From positions 124,001-188,000 of the forward strand of contig NZ_JAELYA010000010.1 in NCBI RefSeq assembly GCF_017589465.1: 64,000 nucleotides of DNA, read 5' to 3'. The position numbers and the translations under genes are program-made. Below the pieces are notes generated by a model, which was not told the DNA's origin, did no database searches, and saw only the letters and a program-made list of their open reading frames with translations. Below are positions 1-9,081 of the stretch, in pieces. Position 1 is the stretch's first letter, and the number at the start of each line of letters is the position of its first letter. Origin of the DNA: Pseudomonas schmalbachii. GTDB lineage: Bacteria > Pseudomonadota > Gammaproteobacteria > Pseudomonadales > Pseudomonadaceae.

Positions 1-333
1 CAGATGGTGGGGCAGGAAGTAACCCATCACGGTGTAGCTGGCGGCGACGTTCATGCTGCCGCTGATGTGGGTGTCCGGCAGAGGGCTGTTCAGCGCGTCC
101 TCCACGCTGCGCAGGATCGAATAGGCGTGGTTGAGAAAGTGCCGGCCATTGTCTGTGAGGATCATGCCCTGTGCAGTACGTGTGAACAGCGTCGCGCCGA
201 GCAGGCTCTCCAGTTCCTGGATGGCACTGGTCACCGCCGACTGGGAAATGTGCAGGTTGATCGCCGCCTGGGAGATCTGCCCGATCTCGGCGGTGGCGAC
301 GAAGTAGCGGACCTGGCGCAGGGTGAAAGCCAT
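1..333 (-). CDS. LysR-family transcriptional regulator (5' part; C-terminus beyond window)
   Basis: The minus-strand reading frame starts at ATG 333 and runs open off the left edge, giving 111 residues. The N-terminus begins MAFTLRQVRYFVATAEIG and contains the LysR winged helix-turn-helix (about residues 4-62, with the ISQSAVTSAIQELE recognition helix), followed by the linker helix and the start of the effector-binding domain. It is divergent from pxpA 130 bp away, the usual arrangement for a LysR protein controlling the neighbouring operon. The inducer is unknown; a lactam or oxoproline-type compound is a guess from context. Confidence 0.85.
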   Translation of the reverse strand, partial: MAFTLRQVRYFVATAEIGQISQAAINLHISQSAVTSAIQELESLLGATLFTRTAQGMILTDNGRHFLNHAYSILRSVEDALNSPLPDTHISGSMNVAASYTVMGYFLPHHL

Positions 334-463
334 GGAAGTGCTCCCGCAGGTATCGATTTTTCAGAAACTGATCTATCGGATAATAAATCTACCCAATACC
401 GACATGCGGATTTAACGTCTTCCCAACGACCTCTACAACAAGCACAAGCGAGGCCTGCGGGCG
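334..463. promoter_or_regulatory. divergent intergenic region between LysR gene and pxpA
   Basis: This short AT-richer stretch separates the two divergent genes and must hold both promoters and any LysR site. I see an AT-rich core around 360-400 with interrupted ATCG/CGAT symmetry but no unambiguous T-N11-A operator. Confidence 0.4.
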
Positions 464-1222
464 ATGAAAGCAGTCGATCTCAATTCCGACATGGGCGAAG
501 GTTTCGGCCCATGGACCATCGGTGACGGTGTGGACGAGGCGATCATGCCGCTGATCAGCAGCGCCAACATCGCCACCGGCTTCCATGCCGGCGATCCCAA
601 CATCATGCGCCGCACCGTCGAGCTGGCTATCCAGCACGGCGTCGGCATTGGCGCCCATCCTGGTTTCCGCGACCTGGTCGGCTTCGGCCGCCGCCACATC
701 AATGCACCGGCCACCGAACAGATCAACGACATGCTCTACCAGCTCGGCGCGTTGCGTGAATTCGCCCGCCTGAACGGTGTGTGTCTGCAGCACATCAAGC
801 CCCACGGCGCGCTGTACATGCATCTGGCGCGCGACGAGCAGGCCGCCCACGAATTCGTCGAAACCCTGCACCGTCTCGATCCCGAACTGCTGCTGTTCTG
901 CATGGACGGCTCCGCCACCTGGCGCGCTGCCCAGGAACTGGGCCATCCGGTGGTGCGCGAGTTCTATGCCGATCGCGACTACGACAACAGTGGCTCCATC
1001 GTCTTCATCCGCCGCGTAAAAGCCCTCGACTCGCAGGAAGTGGCGGCCAAGGTGCTGCGTGCCTGCCGCGAGGGCAAGGTACGCACGGTGGAAGGCGACG
1101 ATATCGATATCGCCTTCGATTCGATCTGCATCCATAGCGACACGCCCGGCGCACTGGCGCTGGTCGAGGCTACCCGCGCCGCTCTGGACGCCGCCGGTAT
1201 TGCCATCCGGGCGCCACGCTGA
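464..1222 (+). CDS. pxpA: 5-oxoprolinase subunit A (LamB/YcsF family)
   Basis: The 252-residue protein opens with [17 protein letters not shown], the conserved LamB/YcsF N-terminus (DLNxDxGE), and carries the family blocks [11 protein letters not shown] (about 43-53), [15 protein letters not shown] and KPHGALY. In PxpABC enzymes this subunit works with PxpB and PxpC in ATP-dependent opening of 5-oxoproline to glutamate in the cytoplasm. It is the first gene of a five-gene operon. The insertion of biotin carboxylase and biotin carrier genes before pxpB makes the exact substrate uncertain: the complex may act on another lactam or amide. Confidence 0.88.
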   Translation: MKAVDLNSDMGEGFGPWTIGDGVDEAIMPLISSANIATGFHAGDPNIMRRTVELAIQHGVGIGAHPGFRDLVGFGRRHINAPATEQINDMLYQLGALREFARLNGVCLQHIKPHGALYMHLARDEQAAHEFVETLHRLDPELLLFCMDGSATWRAAQELGHPVVREFYADRDYDNSGSIVFIRRVKALDSQEVAAKVLRACREGKVRTVEGDDIDIAFDSICIHSDTPGALALVEATRAALDAAGIAIRAPR

Positions 1223-1300
1223 GCGCCTGCCCGCCGCCGTGCGGACCTTTCCCACTGCCAACCTGCCATCCATAGACAATTCGAACAATGAGGACCAGTC

Positions 1301-1549
1301 ATGGCCAAACATAATGTGCAGTCGCCCCTGCCGGGCACTTTCTATCGCAAACCGAGCCCGGACACTCCGGCCTACGCCGAGGTCGGCCAGCGGGTCGAAG
1401 CCGATAGCGTGATCGGTCTGGTGGAAGTGATGAAACAGTTCTCCGAGGTACGCGCGGAATGCGCCGGAACGCTGCAGGCGTTCCTGGTCGAGGACGGCGA
1501 CCCGATCGAACCGGGACAGGATCTGGCGACCATCGCCACCGAAGCGTGA
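1301..1549 (+). CDS. small biotin carboxyl carrier protein
   Basis: This 82-residue protein is a single biotinyl domain. The biotinylation motif EVMKQF lies at about residues 42-47, with Lys as the acceptor. It lacks the long Ala/Pro-rich N-terminal segment of the fatty-acid-synthesis AccB. It would carry carboxybiotin between the biotin carboxylase encoded next and a carboxyltransferase. It lies 10 bp before the carboxylase gene and some 3.5 kb from the bio operon. Confidence 0.88.
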   Translation: MAKHNVQSPLPGTFYRKPSPDTPAYAEVGQRVEADSVIGLVEVMKQFSEVRAECAGTLQAFLVEDGDPIEPGQDLATIATEA

Positions 1550-1559
1550 GGGCTGGGTC

Positions 1560-2924
1560 ATGCTGAAGAAATTGCTGATCGCCAACCGTGGCGAGATCGC
1601 CGTGCGCATCATCCGGGCGGCGCGCAGCCTGGGCATTCCGACCGTGGCGGCATGCAGCGAGGCGGACGCCGACTCGCTGGCCGCGCGCCAGGCAGACGAG
1701 GTGTATATCATCGGGCCGGCGCGAGCCGACCGCAGTTACCTGAACGCCGAAGCGCTGCTGCAGGCGGCGCGTGACAGCGGGGCGGACTCGATCCACCCCG
1801 GCTATGGCTTCCTTTCCGAGAACGCCGCATTCGCCGAAGCGGTGGCAGATGCAGGGCTGATCTTCGTCGGTCCGGATGCACAGACCATCCGCCGCATGGG
1901 CGACAAGGCCGAAGCACGGCGCACGGCGATGGCCGCTGGCGTGCCGGTGGTACCGGGTTCGCCGGGAGAGTTGGAGAATCTGGATGCGGCGCTGCGTTGT
2001 GCCGAAGACGTAGGTTATCCGCTGCTGATCAAAGCCTCGGCCGGTGGCGGCGGGCGCGGTATCCGCATCGCCCACGATGCCGACGAACTTCGCCGGGAGT
2101 TTCCCATCGCCCAGCGCGAAGCGCAGGCAGCGTTCGGTTCGGATGCGGTCTATCTGGAGCGCTTCATCCGTCAGGCTCGGCATATCGAAGTGCAGATTCT
2201 GGGGGACGGCGAACGCGCGGTGCACCTGTTCGAGCGCGAATGCTCGCTGCAGCGGCGCCGGCAGAAGGTCTTCGAGGAAGCGCCTTCTGCCGCGCTGAAT
2301 GGCGCTCAACGCGAAGCGCTCTGCACCAGCGCCGTACGCCTGGCTGAGAGCCTTGGCTATCGCGGCGCCGGTACGCTGGAATATCTGTTCGATTCGCACA
2401 GCGGCGAGTTCTTCTTCATCGAGATGAACACCCGCATCCAGGTCGAGCACCCGGTCAGCGAGATGGTCACCGGCATCGATCTGGTGCAGTCCATGCTGCG
2501 CATTGCTGCCGGCGAGAAACTCGAATGGAGCCAGGAGGACATCCGCCTGGAAGGCGCCGCGCTGGAAATGCGCATCAACGCCGAAGACCCCGAGCGCAAC
2601 TTCTTCCCCAGCCCCGGCGTGGTGGAAAGCCTCGGCTGGCCGCAGGGCGAGGGCGTGCGCGTGGACAGTCACCTGTATCCGGGCTATCGCGTGCCTGCCT
2701 ACTACGACTCCCTGCTGGCGAAGATCATCGTCCACGGCAAGGACCGCGCCGAGGCGTTCGCCCGCGCACAACAGGCTCTGGAAGACACCACGCTGACTGG
2801 CATGGCGACCACGCTGCCGCTGCACAGCTGGTTGCTGGCCGACCCCCGAGTGCAGTCGGCGCAGTTCGATACCGGAACCCTGGAAACCTGGCTGGCCGAA
2901 CGCGCGGCCGTCGCGGAGGTGTGA
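1560..2924 (+). CDS. biotin carboxylase subunit (AccC-like)
   Basis: The 454-residue protein is a full-length biotin carboxylase that ATP-dependently carboxylates biotin on its carrier protein. It shows the N-terminal KLLIANRGEIAVRI block, the Gly-rich ATP loop KASAGGGGRGIRIA (about 159-172), and the catalytic/metal block EMNTRIQVEHPVSEMVTG near residues 288-305. The length matches AccC, but its place inside a pxp operon points to a dedicated paralog, not the housekeeping enzyme. It ends 1 bp before the pxpB start codon, suggesting translational coupling. Confidence 0.9.
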   Translation: MLKKLLIANRGEIAVRIIRAARSLGIPTVAACSEADADSLAARQADEVYIIGPARADRSYLNAEALLQAARDSGADSIHPGYGFLSENAAFAEAVADAGLIFVGPDAQTIRRMGDKAEARRTAMAAGVPVVPGSPGELENLDAALRCAEDVGYPLLIKASAGGGGRGIRIAHDADELRREFPIAQREAQAAFGSDAVYLERFIRQARHIEVQILGDGERAVHLFERECSLQRRRQKVFEEAPSAALNGAQREALCTSAVRLAESLGYRGAGTLEYLFDSHSGEFFFIEMNTRIQVEHPVSEMVTGIDLVQSMLRIAAGEKLEWSQEDIRLEGAALEMRINAEDPERNFFPSPGVVESLGWPQGEGVRVDSHLYPGYRVPAYYDSLLAKIIVHGKDRAEAFARAQQALEDTTLTGMATTLPLHSWLLADPRVQSAQFDTGTLETWLAERAAVAEV

Positions 2925-2925
2925 G

Positions 2926-3804
2926 ATGCACGAAGAGATCCGCTACAGCTTCGGCGGCGACGAGCACCTGTTCGCCGAAGTCGCCGAATCCATGTCGCTG
3001 GAAGCCTTCTTCCGCGGCATGGCCGTCACCCGTGCGATCGAGCAACAGGCGATCCCCGGCGTGCTGGACATCTGCCTGGCCAATGCATCGTTCCAGGTGC
3101 GTTTCAATCCCGACCTGATCGAGCCGCAGGCGCTGCTCGAACGCGTCCGCCAACTGGAGTCGCGGGCTACTACCGCGCGGCAAATCCAGACGCGGATCAT
3201 CGAGATCCCGGTGCTCTACAACGACCCCTGGACCCACGAGACGCTGATGCGTTTCCGTGATCGTCACCAGGACCCGGAGTCCACCGACCTGGAGTACGCA
3301 GCGCGGATCAACGGCTATCAGAACGTGCAGGCGTTCATCGAGGCGCACAGCGGTACGCCGTGGTTCGTCTCGATGGTCGGCTTCGTCGCCGGCCTGCCGT
3401 TCATGTACCAGATGGTCGAGCACGAGCGGCAGTTGCAGGTGCCCAAGTACCTGCGCCCGCGCACCGATACGCCGAAACTGACCCTCGGCCACGGCGGCTG
3501 TTTCGGCTGCATCTACTCGGTACGCGGCGCCGGCGGCTACCAGATGTTCGGCGTCACCCCGGCGCCGATCTACGACTCGCAGCAGCGCCTCGGTTACCTG
3601 AAGGACTCCATGGTGTTCTTCCGCGCCGGTGACATCGTCCAGTTCAAGCCCATCGACCGCGAGGAATACGACCGGGCTGTGGAGGCGGTGGATGCCGGAA
3701 CCTTCGAGCTGCGCATCCGTCCGGTCGATTTCGACCTCGACGCTTTCCTCAACGATCCGCAAGGCTGCAAGCAGCGCCTGCAGGAGGTGCTCCATGTCGA
3801 TTAA
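2926..3804 (+). CDS. pxpB: 5-oxoprolinase subunit B / AHS1-type carboxyltransferase domain protein
   Basis: The 292-residue protein belongs to the KipI/AHS1 family, with the conserved stretch VSMVGFVAGLPFMYQM (about 147-162) and the C-terminal GGCFGCIYSVRGAGGYQMFGVTP region. AHS1 together with AHS2 (the next gene) forms the carboxyltransferase half of urea carboxylase and two of the three PxpABC subunits. It starts immediately after the biotin carboxylase stop and overlaps pxpC by 11 bp, so the two are probably made as a stoichiometric pair. Confidence 0.87.
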   Translation: MHEEIRYSFGGDEHLFAEVAESMSLEAFFRGMAVTRAIEQQAIPGVLDICLANASFQVRFNPDLIEPQALLERVRQLESRATTARQIQTRIIEIPVLYNDPWTHETLMRFRDRHQDPESTDLEYAARINGYQNVQAFIEAHSGTPWFVSMVGFVAGLPFMYQMVEHERQLQVPKYLRPRTDTPKLTLGHGGCFGCIYSVRGAGGYQMFGVTPAPIYDSQQRLGYLKDSMVFFRAGDIVQFKPIDREEYDRAVEAVDAGTFELRIRPVDFDLDAFLNDPQGCKQRLQEVLHVD

Positions 3805-4771
3805 GGTGCTCAAGCCCGGCCTCGCCACCTCGGTGCAGGATTCCGGTCGCGAAGGCTATTACCACCTCGGAATCCCGCCGTCCGGGGCGCTCGACCAGTA
3901 CTCCCTGCGCGCGGCCAACCTGCTGGTCGGCAACTCGGCTACAGCGGCGGTGCTGGAGTGCACCCTGCTCGGGCCGCAGCTGGAGTTCCAGCGTGACGCT
4001 TTGGTGGCCGTCTGCGGTGCTGCCATGACTCCTCGCGTCGATGGCGCCGAAATGCCGCTGGATACCGCATTCCGCGTGCGTGCCGGGCAGGTGCTCGGCT
4101 TCGATTTCATCAAGGGCGGTGCCCGCGGTTATGTCGCCATCGAGGGTGGCATAGACGTGCCCGAAGTGCTGGGCAGCCGTTCCACCTATGGCCTGGGGGC
4201 TATCGGCGGATACAACGGTCGACGCCTGGAAGCCGGCGACGTGCTGCCGCTGGGCCAGCCGAGTGGGCGTGGTCAGGAAGGGCTGGCGCTGCCGCGTTCG
4301 CTGCATGTCGAGGTGGGGGGCGAGATCAGCCTGCGAGTGGTTCCAGGCCTGTATTACCACCGCCTGACGGCGCAGGCTGCCGAGCAGTTCTTCGCCGACA
4401 CCTGGACGGTCGGTTCGGAGGCGGACCGTACCGGCTATCGCTTCAAGGGCGGCACGCCGCTGCAGTTCGAGCCGCGCGAGCAGCCGTTCGGCGCGGGTTC
4501 CGACCCGTCGAATATCGTCGACGCCTGCTATCCGATCGGCTCGATCCAGGTTCCCGGCGGGCTGGAGCCCATCGTCCTGCATCGCGACGCGGTATCCGGT
4601 GGCGGCTACGCGATGATCGGTACGGTGATCAGCCCGGACCTCAATCGAATCGCTCAGTTGCAGCCGAACCAGAAGGTCCGTTTCGTCCCGATCTCCCTTG
4701 AGGAAGGGCTGGAGGCGCGGCGCAAGTACAACCAGCAACTGGAAAACCTCAACCGTTTCTTTCTTGCCTGA
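3794..4771 (+). CDS. pxpC: 5-oxoprolinase subunit C / AHS2-type carboxyltransferase domain protein
   Basis: I place the start at ATG 3794 (MSIKVLKPGLATSVQDSGR), giving 325 residues; upstream codons in this frame overlap pxpB and lack homologous sequence. KipA/AHS2 family hallmarks are VQDSGREGYYHLGIPPSGALDQ near the N-terminus, the AIEGGIDVPEVLGSRSTY block and the late PSNIVDACYPIGSIQVPGG segment. It pairs with PxpB. It is the last gene of the operon; the next open frame is bioB, 350 bp away under separate control. Confidence 0.87.
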   Translation: MSIKVLKPGLATSVQDSGREGYYHLGIPPSGALDQYSLRAANLLVGNSATAAVLECTLLGPQLEFQRDALVAVCGAAMTPRVDGAEMPLDTAFRVRAGQVLGFDFIKGGARGYVAIEGGIDVPEVLGSRSTYGLGAIGGYNGRRLEAGDVLPLGQPSGRGQEGLALPRSLHVEVGGEISLRVVPGLYYHRLTAQAAEQFFADTWTVGSEADRTGYRFKGGTPLQFEPREQPFGAGSDPSNIVDACYPIGSIQVPGGLEPIVLHRDAVSGGGYAMIGTVISPDLNRIAQLQPNQKVRFVPISLEEGLEARRKYNQQLENLNRFFLA

Positions 4772-4791
4772 ACCGTTCGTAGAAAACCGAT

Positions 4792-4815
4792 AACAAAAAA
4801 CGCCGCGGCGGCGTT
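4792..4815 (-). terminator. hairpin with T-run on the minus strand
   Basis: The 8-bp stem AACGCCGC/GCGGCGTT (4799-4806 and 4808-4815) is preceded on the plus strand by a run of A, so read on the minus strand it is a GC hairpin followed by TTTTTTGTT. It may close a minus-strand transcript or act bidirectionally for pxpC, although the plus-strand side has no T-run. Confidence 0.5.
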
Positions 4816-4988
4816 CCCGGTGGTCCCCGATCCTGAGGGACCGCCGCGGCGTCCTGCTGCCGCGAATCGAGCACTCACGTTCTCCGCGCCGCTGACTTTC
4901 GTGATCTCTGCCGGTGTCTACGCCGCGTTTCGACGTCGTCTGTCGGTGCAGTTGGCTAGCGAGATGAATTGATCAATAAGTGATCAGA

Positions 4989-5018
4989 TGTCAACCTGTG
5001 TCTTTTCACGGGTTGACA
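4989..5018 (+). promoter_or_regulatory. BirA-type biotin operator overlapping the bioB promoter
   Basis: A perfect inverted repeat TGTCAACC (4989-4996) - 14 nt - GGTTGACA (5011-5018) matches the known gammaproteobacterial BirA operator form (TTGTAAACC-N14/15-GGTTTACAA), including a T-rich spacer. The right arm contains TTGACA (5013-5018), which with AATCAT at 5037-5042 (18-nt spacer) forms a plausible sigma-70 promoter. Biotinoyl-AMP-bound BirA here would block RNA polymerase at bioB. Confidence 0.75.
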
Positions 5019-5123
5019 GCATCCAACGGGTTCTTGAATCATTCAGCAAGCCTGATTACCCGGTGGCGCGCCGCCGGGCACCCCTGACAAGAGGCGCCCC
5101 GAAGCGTCGAAGGAAGCCGATCC

Positions 5124-6182
5124 ATGAGTGCCACCGCAACCCAGACCACCCGCCACGACTGGACTCTCGCCGAGGTCCGTGCCCTGTTCGAACAGCCTTT
5201 CAACGACCTGCTGTTCCAGGCCCAGACCATGCACCGCGCGCATTTCGACCCGAACCGCGTGCAGGTTTCCACCCTGCTGTCGATCAAGACTGGCGCCTGC
5301 CCGGAAGACTGCAAGTATTGCCCGCAGTCCGGCCACTACAACACCGGCCTGGACAAGGAAAAACTGATGGAAGTGCAGAAGGTGCTGGAAGCCGCGGCGG
5401 AAGCCAAGGCCATCGGCTCCACCCGCTTCTGCATGGGCGCGGCGTGGAAGCACCCGTCGGCCAAGGACATGCCCTACGTGCTGGAGATGGTCAAGGGCGT
5501 GAAAAAGCTCGGCCTGGAAACCTGCATGACCCTCGGCCGCCTGACCCAGGAGCAGACCCAGTCGCTGGCCGAAGCGGGCCTGGACTACTACAACCACAAC
5601 CTCGATACCTCGCCGGAGTTCTACGGCAACATCATCACCACCCGCACCTACAGCGAGCGCCTGCAGACCCTGGCCTACGTGCGCGAAGCGGGGATGAAGA
5701 TCTGCTCCGGCGGCATCCTCGGCATGGGTGAGTCGGTGGACGACCGCGCCGGCCTGCTGATCCAGCTGGCGAATCTGCCGGAACACCCGGAATCCGTGCC
5801 GATCAACATGCTGGTGAAGGTGAAGGGCACCCCGCTGGCCGAGGAGAAGGACGTCGATCCGTTCGACTTCATCCGCACCCTGGCCGTTGCCCGCATCATG
5901 ATGCCGAAGTCCCACGTGCGCCTGTCCGCCGGCCGCGAGCAGATGAACGAGCAGATGCAGGCCCTGGCCTTCATGGCCGGCGCCAACTCGATCTTCTACG
6001 GCGAGAAGCTGCTGACCACCACCAACCCGCAGGCGGAGAAGGACATGCAGCTGTTCGCCCGCCTCGGCATCAAGCCGGAAGAGCGCGAAGAGCACGCCGA
6101 CGAGGTGCACCAGGCCGCCATCGAGCAGGCACTGGTCGAACAGCGCGATTCGCAGCTGTTCTACAACGCCGCCTCGGCCTGA
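5124..6182 (+). CDS. bioB: biotin synthase
   Basis: The 352-residue radical SAM enzyme inserts sulfur into dethiobiotin to make biotin, the last pathway step. The [4Fe-4S]/SAM motif [14 protein letters not shown] places the cysteines at 59, 63 and 66. [12 protein letters not shown] and [10 protein letters not shown] are conserved BioB blocks around the [2Fe-2S] site. The start [13 protein letters not shown] is preceded by a purine-rich GAAGGAAG. It is the first gene of bioBFHCD, behind the BirA-type operator. Confidence 0.97.
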   Translation: MSATATQTTRHDWTLAEVRALFEQPFNDLLFQAQTMHRAHFDPNRVQVSTLLSIKTGACPEDCKYCPQSGHYNTGLDKEKLMEVQKVLEAAAEAKAIGSTRFCMGAAWKHPSAKDMPYVLEMVKGVKKLGLETCMTLGRLTQEQTQSLAEAGLDYYNHNLDTSPEFYGNIITTRTYSERLQTLAYVREAGMKICSGGILGMGESVDDRAGLLIQLANLPEHPESVPINMLVKVKGTPLAEEKDVDPFDFIRTLAVARIMMPKSHVRLSAGREQMNEQMQALAFMAGANSIFYGEKLLTTTNPQAEKDMQLFARLGIKPEEREEHADEVHQAAIEQALVEQRDSQLFYNAASA

Positions 6183-6190
6183 CCATACTG

Positions 6191-6271
6191 TGGTGGATGA
6201 AAAAACGTCATCCACCCTACGCAGGCGCTGACTTCAGCGTAGGGTGGATAACCCGCTTGCGGTTATCCACC
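6191..6271. repeat. REP-like nested palindromes between bioB and bioF
   Basis: Three interleaved inverted repeats share the core GGTGGAT: 6192-6200/6208-6216, 6212-6222/6237-6247 (CCACCCTACGC/GCGTAGGGTGG) and 6243-6252/6262-6271 (GGTGGATAAC/GTTATCCACC). This resembles Pseudomonas REP pairs. It lies inside the operon and could stabilise or attenuate the mRNA. Confidence 0.7.
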
Positions 6272-6288
6272 ATCACGAGCGACTTGCC

Positions 6289-7494
6289 ATGTCCTTCGAT
6301 CTCCCCGCCCGCCTTGCCGAACGCAGGGCGCAAGACCTCTACCGTCAGCGTCCGCTGCTGGAAAGCCCGCAGGGGCCGGAAGTGGTTATCGACGGCCAGC
6401 CCCTGCTGGCCTTCTGTTCCAACGACTATCTCGGCCTCGCCAACCATCCCGAAGTGATCGCTGCTATGCGTGCCGGTGCCGAGCGCTGGGGCGTGGGCGG
6501 CGGCTCCTCGCATCTGGTCAACGGCCATTGCGGCCCGCACCACGAGCTGGAACTGGCCCTCGCCGAGTTCACCGGCCGTCCGCGCGCGCTGCTGTTCTCC
6601 ACCGGCTACATGGCCAATATCGGCGCGGTCACCGCGCTGGTCGGCAAGGGCGACACGGTGCTGGAAGACCGCCTCAACCACGCCTCTCTGCTGGATGCCG
6701 GGCTGCTTTCCGGCGCGCGTTTCTCGCGCTACCTGCACAACGACGCGGCCAGCCTCGCCTCGCGCCTCGATAAAGCCGAAGGCAACACGCTGGTCGTGAC
6801 CGACGGCGTGTTCAGCATGGACGGCGATCTCGCCGACCTGCCGGCCATCTGCGCCGCCGCGAAGAAGAAGGGCGCCTGGGTGATGGTCGACGACGCCCAC
6901 GGCTTTGGTCCGCTGGGCGCCAATGGCGGCGGCATCGTCGAGCATTTCGGCCTGGGCATGGATGACGTGCCGGTGCTGGTCGGCACCCTTGGCAAGGCCT
7001 TCGGCACCGCCGGGGCCTTCGTCGCCGGCAGCGAAGAACTGATCGAGACGCTGATCCAGTTCGCCCGCCCGTACATCTATACCACCAGCCAGCCGCCGGC
7101 CGTCGCCTGCGCGACGCTGAAGAGCCTGGAACTGCTGCGTCGGGAAAGCTGGCGCCGCGAGCATCTGGCCGCGCTGATCGCTCGCTTCCGCAAGGGCGCC
7201 GAAGCCATCGGCCTGACCCTGATGGACAGCCCGACGCCGATCCAGCCGATCCTCATCGGCGGCAGCCGCCAGGCCGTGGAACTCTCCGCCGAGCTGCGCC
7301 AGCACGGCATCATGGTCGGCGCGATCCGTCCGCCGACCGTGCCGGCCGGCAGCGCGCGCCTGCGTGTGACACTTTCCGCCGCCCACAGCGAGGCCCAGGT
7401 CGACCGTCTGCTCGACGCCCTGGCCGACAGCTGGCAGCGGGTGTCATCTACCCTTCTCGCGGAGATCGAAGGCGAGGAGGGCGACGATGCGTGA
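6289..7494 (+). CDS. bioF: 8-amino-7-oxononanoate synthase
   Basis: This PLP enzyme condenses pimeloyl-ACP (or CoA) with alanine in biotin synthesis. Starting at ATG 6289 ([15 protein letters not shown]) gives 401 residues; an upstream in-frame start at 6244 would translate the palindrome and is rejected. The PLP lysine is K236 in [14 protein letters not shown], and DDAHGFG (201-207) is the cofactor aspartate/histidine block. The stop overlaps the bioH start by 8 bp. Confidence 0.96.
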   Translation: MSFDLPARLAERRAQDLYRQRPLLESPQGPEVVIDGQPLLAFCSNDYLGLANHPEVIAAMRAGAERWGVGGGSSHLVNGHCGPHHELELALAEFTGRPRALLFSTGYMANIGAVTALVGKGDTVLEDRLNHASLLDAGLLSGARFSRYLHNDAASLASRLDKAEGNTLVVTDGVFSMDGDLADLPAICAAAKKKGAWVMVDDAHGFGPLGANGGGIVEHFGLGMDDVPVLVGTLGKAFGTAGAFVAGSEELIETLIQFARPYIYTTSQPPAVACATLKSLELLRRESWRREHLAALIARFRKGAEAIGLTLMDSPTPIQPILIGGSRQAVELSAELRQHGIMVGAIRPPTVPAGSARLRVTLSAAHSEAQVDRLLDALADSWQRVSSTLLAEIEGEEGDDA

Positions 7495-8212
7495 CCAACT
7501 GATCCTGCTGCCGGGCTGGGGCCTGGGCAGCGCACCGCTGGAGCCGCTGCGCGAGGCGCTGCTGGAGCAGGCGCCACACCTGAACGTGCAGATCGAACCG
7601 CTGCCCGGCGATGCGGATGCCGCGACCTGGCTGGATGAGCTGGACGACAACATTCCCCACGATGCCTGGCTTGCCGGCTGGTCGCTGGGCGGCATGCTCG
7701 CCGCCGAACTGGCCGCGCGCCGGGGCGAAGCCTGCCGCGGGCTGATCACCATTGCCGCCAATGCCTGCTTCCGCCAGCGCGAGGACTGGTCAGCGGCGAT
7801 GGCGAACGAGGTGTTCGAGGACTTCTTCGAAGCCTTCCTGCTCGACCCGGTGATGACCCGCAAACGCTTCACCCTGCTGGTCAGCCAGGGCGCCCGTGAT
7901 GCCCGCACTCTGGCGCGTCAGCTGCAGGTGGCGTTGCCGCAACTGGACAGCGAAGCGCTGTCCGCCGGCCTGCAGTTGCTCGGTCAGTTGGATACCCGCG
8001 AGGCGCTGCACAACTATCCCGGTCCGCAGTTGCACGTGTTCGCCGGCAGCGATGCGCTGGTTCCGGCGAGTGCCGCCGACGCGCTGCTGGAGTGGCTGCC
8101 GGATATCGAGGTGAGCGTGTTCGCCGACGCCAGCCACGGCCTGCCGCTGGAGCGCCCGGATGAGGTAGCCAAAGCGGTGCTGCGTTTCATGCAAGAGGGC
8201 GAAGATGCCTGA
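7487..8212 (+). CDS. bioH: pimeloyl-ACP methyl ester carboxylesterase
   Basis: The 241-residue alpha/beta hydrolase removes the methyl group added by BioC once the pimeloyl chain is complete. The nucleophile elbow GWSLGG places Ser at 66. The likely Asp is in GSDALVP and the His in DASHGLP near the C-terminus, completing the triad. It overlaps bioF and bioC by 8 bp each, so the three proteins are translationally coupled. Confidence 0.93.
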   Translation: MRDQLILLPGWGLGSAPLEPLREALLEQAPHLNVQIEPLPGDADAATWLDELDDNIPHDAWLAGWSLGGMLAAELAARRGEACRGLITIAANACFRQREDWSAAMANEVFEDFFEAFLLDPVMTRKRFTLLVSQGARDARTLARQLQVALPQLDSEALSAGLQLLGQLDTREALHNYPGPQLHVFAGSDALVPASAADALLEWLPDIEVSVFADASHGLPLERPDEVAKAVLRFMQEGEDA

Positions 8213-9008
8213 GTTTTGTGTAGAGGGCGTGCTGCCGGACAAGCGCCAGGTCGCCGCCTCGTTTTCCCGTGCGGCGGAAACCTACGACGCCGTCGCCGAA
8301 TTGCAGCGCGCGGTGGGCGAAGGCCTGCTGGCGCGCCTGTCGGATGATTTCGTCCCGCAGCGCTGGGTCGATCTCGGCTGCGGTACCGGCTATTTCAGCC
8401 GCGCGCTCGGTCGGCGTTTTCCTGATAGCGAAGGGATCGCCGTGGATATCGCCGAGGGCATGCTGCGGCATGCTGGCGCCCTTGGCGGCGCCCGGCATTT
8501 CGTTGGTGGCGACGCCGAATGCCTGCCGCTGCGCGATGCCAGTTGCGACCTGATCTTCTCCAGCCTGGCGATCCAGTGGTGCGCGAATCTGCCGGCGGTA
8601 CTCGCCGAAGCATCGCGGGTGCTGCGTCCGGGCGGCGTGCTGGCCTTCAGCAGCCTGTGCATCGGCACCCTCGGCGAACTGCGCGAGAGCTGGCAGGCGG
8701 TGGATGGCTTCGTCCACGTCAATCGCTTCCGCCCGTTCGACGAATACCAGCACCGTTGCGACGAAAGCGGGCTGGAGGTGCTGGAGCTATCCACCGAGGA
8801 CCGCGTCCTGCACTTCCCCGACCTGCGCAGCCTGACCCATGAACTCAAGGCCCTCGGCGCGCACAACCTCAATCCCGGCCGCCCCGGCGGGCTCACCGGC
8901 CGCGAGCGGGTGCGCGCGCTGATCGCTGCCTACGAGCGCTTCCGTCAGCCGGAAGGACTGCCGGCGACCTACCGGGTGGTCAACGCGATCCTGCGCAAGT
9001 CGTCGTAG
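8205..9008 (+). CDS. bioC: malonyl-ACP O-methyltransferase
   Basis: The 267-residue SAM-dependent methyltransferase masks malonyl-ACP so that the fatty acid machinery can build pimelate. The SAM-binding motif [14 protein letters not shown] is near residues 55-68, followed by DIAEGML and the [12 protein letters not shown] motif IV region. It begins within the bioH 3' end. Its TAG stop lies inside the left arm of the downstream palindrome. Confidence 0.94.
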   Translation: MPEFCVEGVLPDKRQVAASFSRAAETYDAVAELQRAVGEGLLARLSDDFVPQRWVDLGCGTGYFSRALGRRFPDSEGIAVDIAEGMLRHAGALGGARHFVGGDAECLPLRDASCDLIFSSLAIQWCANLPAVLAEASRVLRPGGVLAFSSLCIGTLGELRESWQAVDGFVHVNRFRPFDEYQHRCDESGLEVLELSTEDRVLHFPDLRSLTHELKALGAHNLNPGRPGGLTGRERVRALIAAYERFRQPEGLPATYRVVNAILRKSS

Positions 9009-9067
9009 GGCGGGTGAAACCCGCCGGAACGGCACCAGATGTCATGGCGGGTTTCACCCGCCCTACG
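9004..9067. repeat. REP-like inverted repeat between bioC and bioD
   Basis: Perfect 22-bp arms at 9004-9025 and 9046-9067 (core GTAGGGCGGGTGAAACC) flank a 20-nt loop. The left arm contains the bioC stop codon. A near-identical element, with one base changed per half, lies at 11887-11950. Confidence 0.85.
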
Positions 9068-9081
9068 CTTTGAGAACTGCA

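Noticed and set aside
389-1711. 440-codon minus-strand ORF opposite pxpA and the biotin carrier gene
   Set aside because: It is antisense to well-supported genes, has no family features, and long antisense frames are expected at this GC content.
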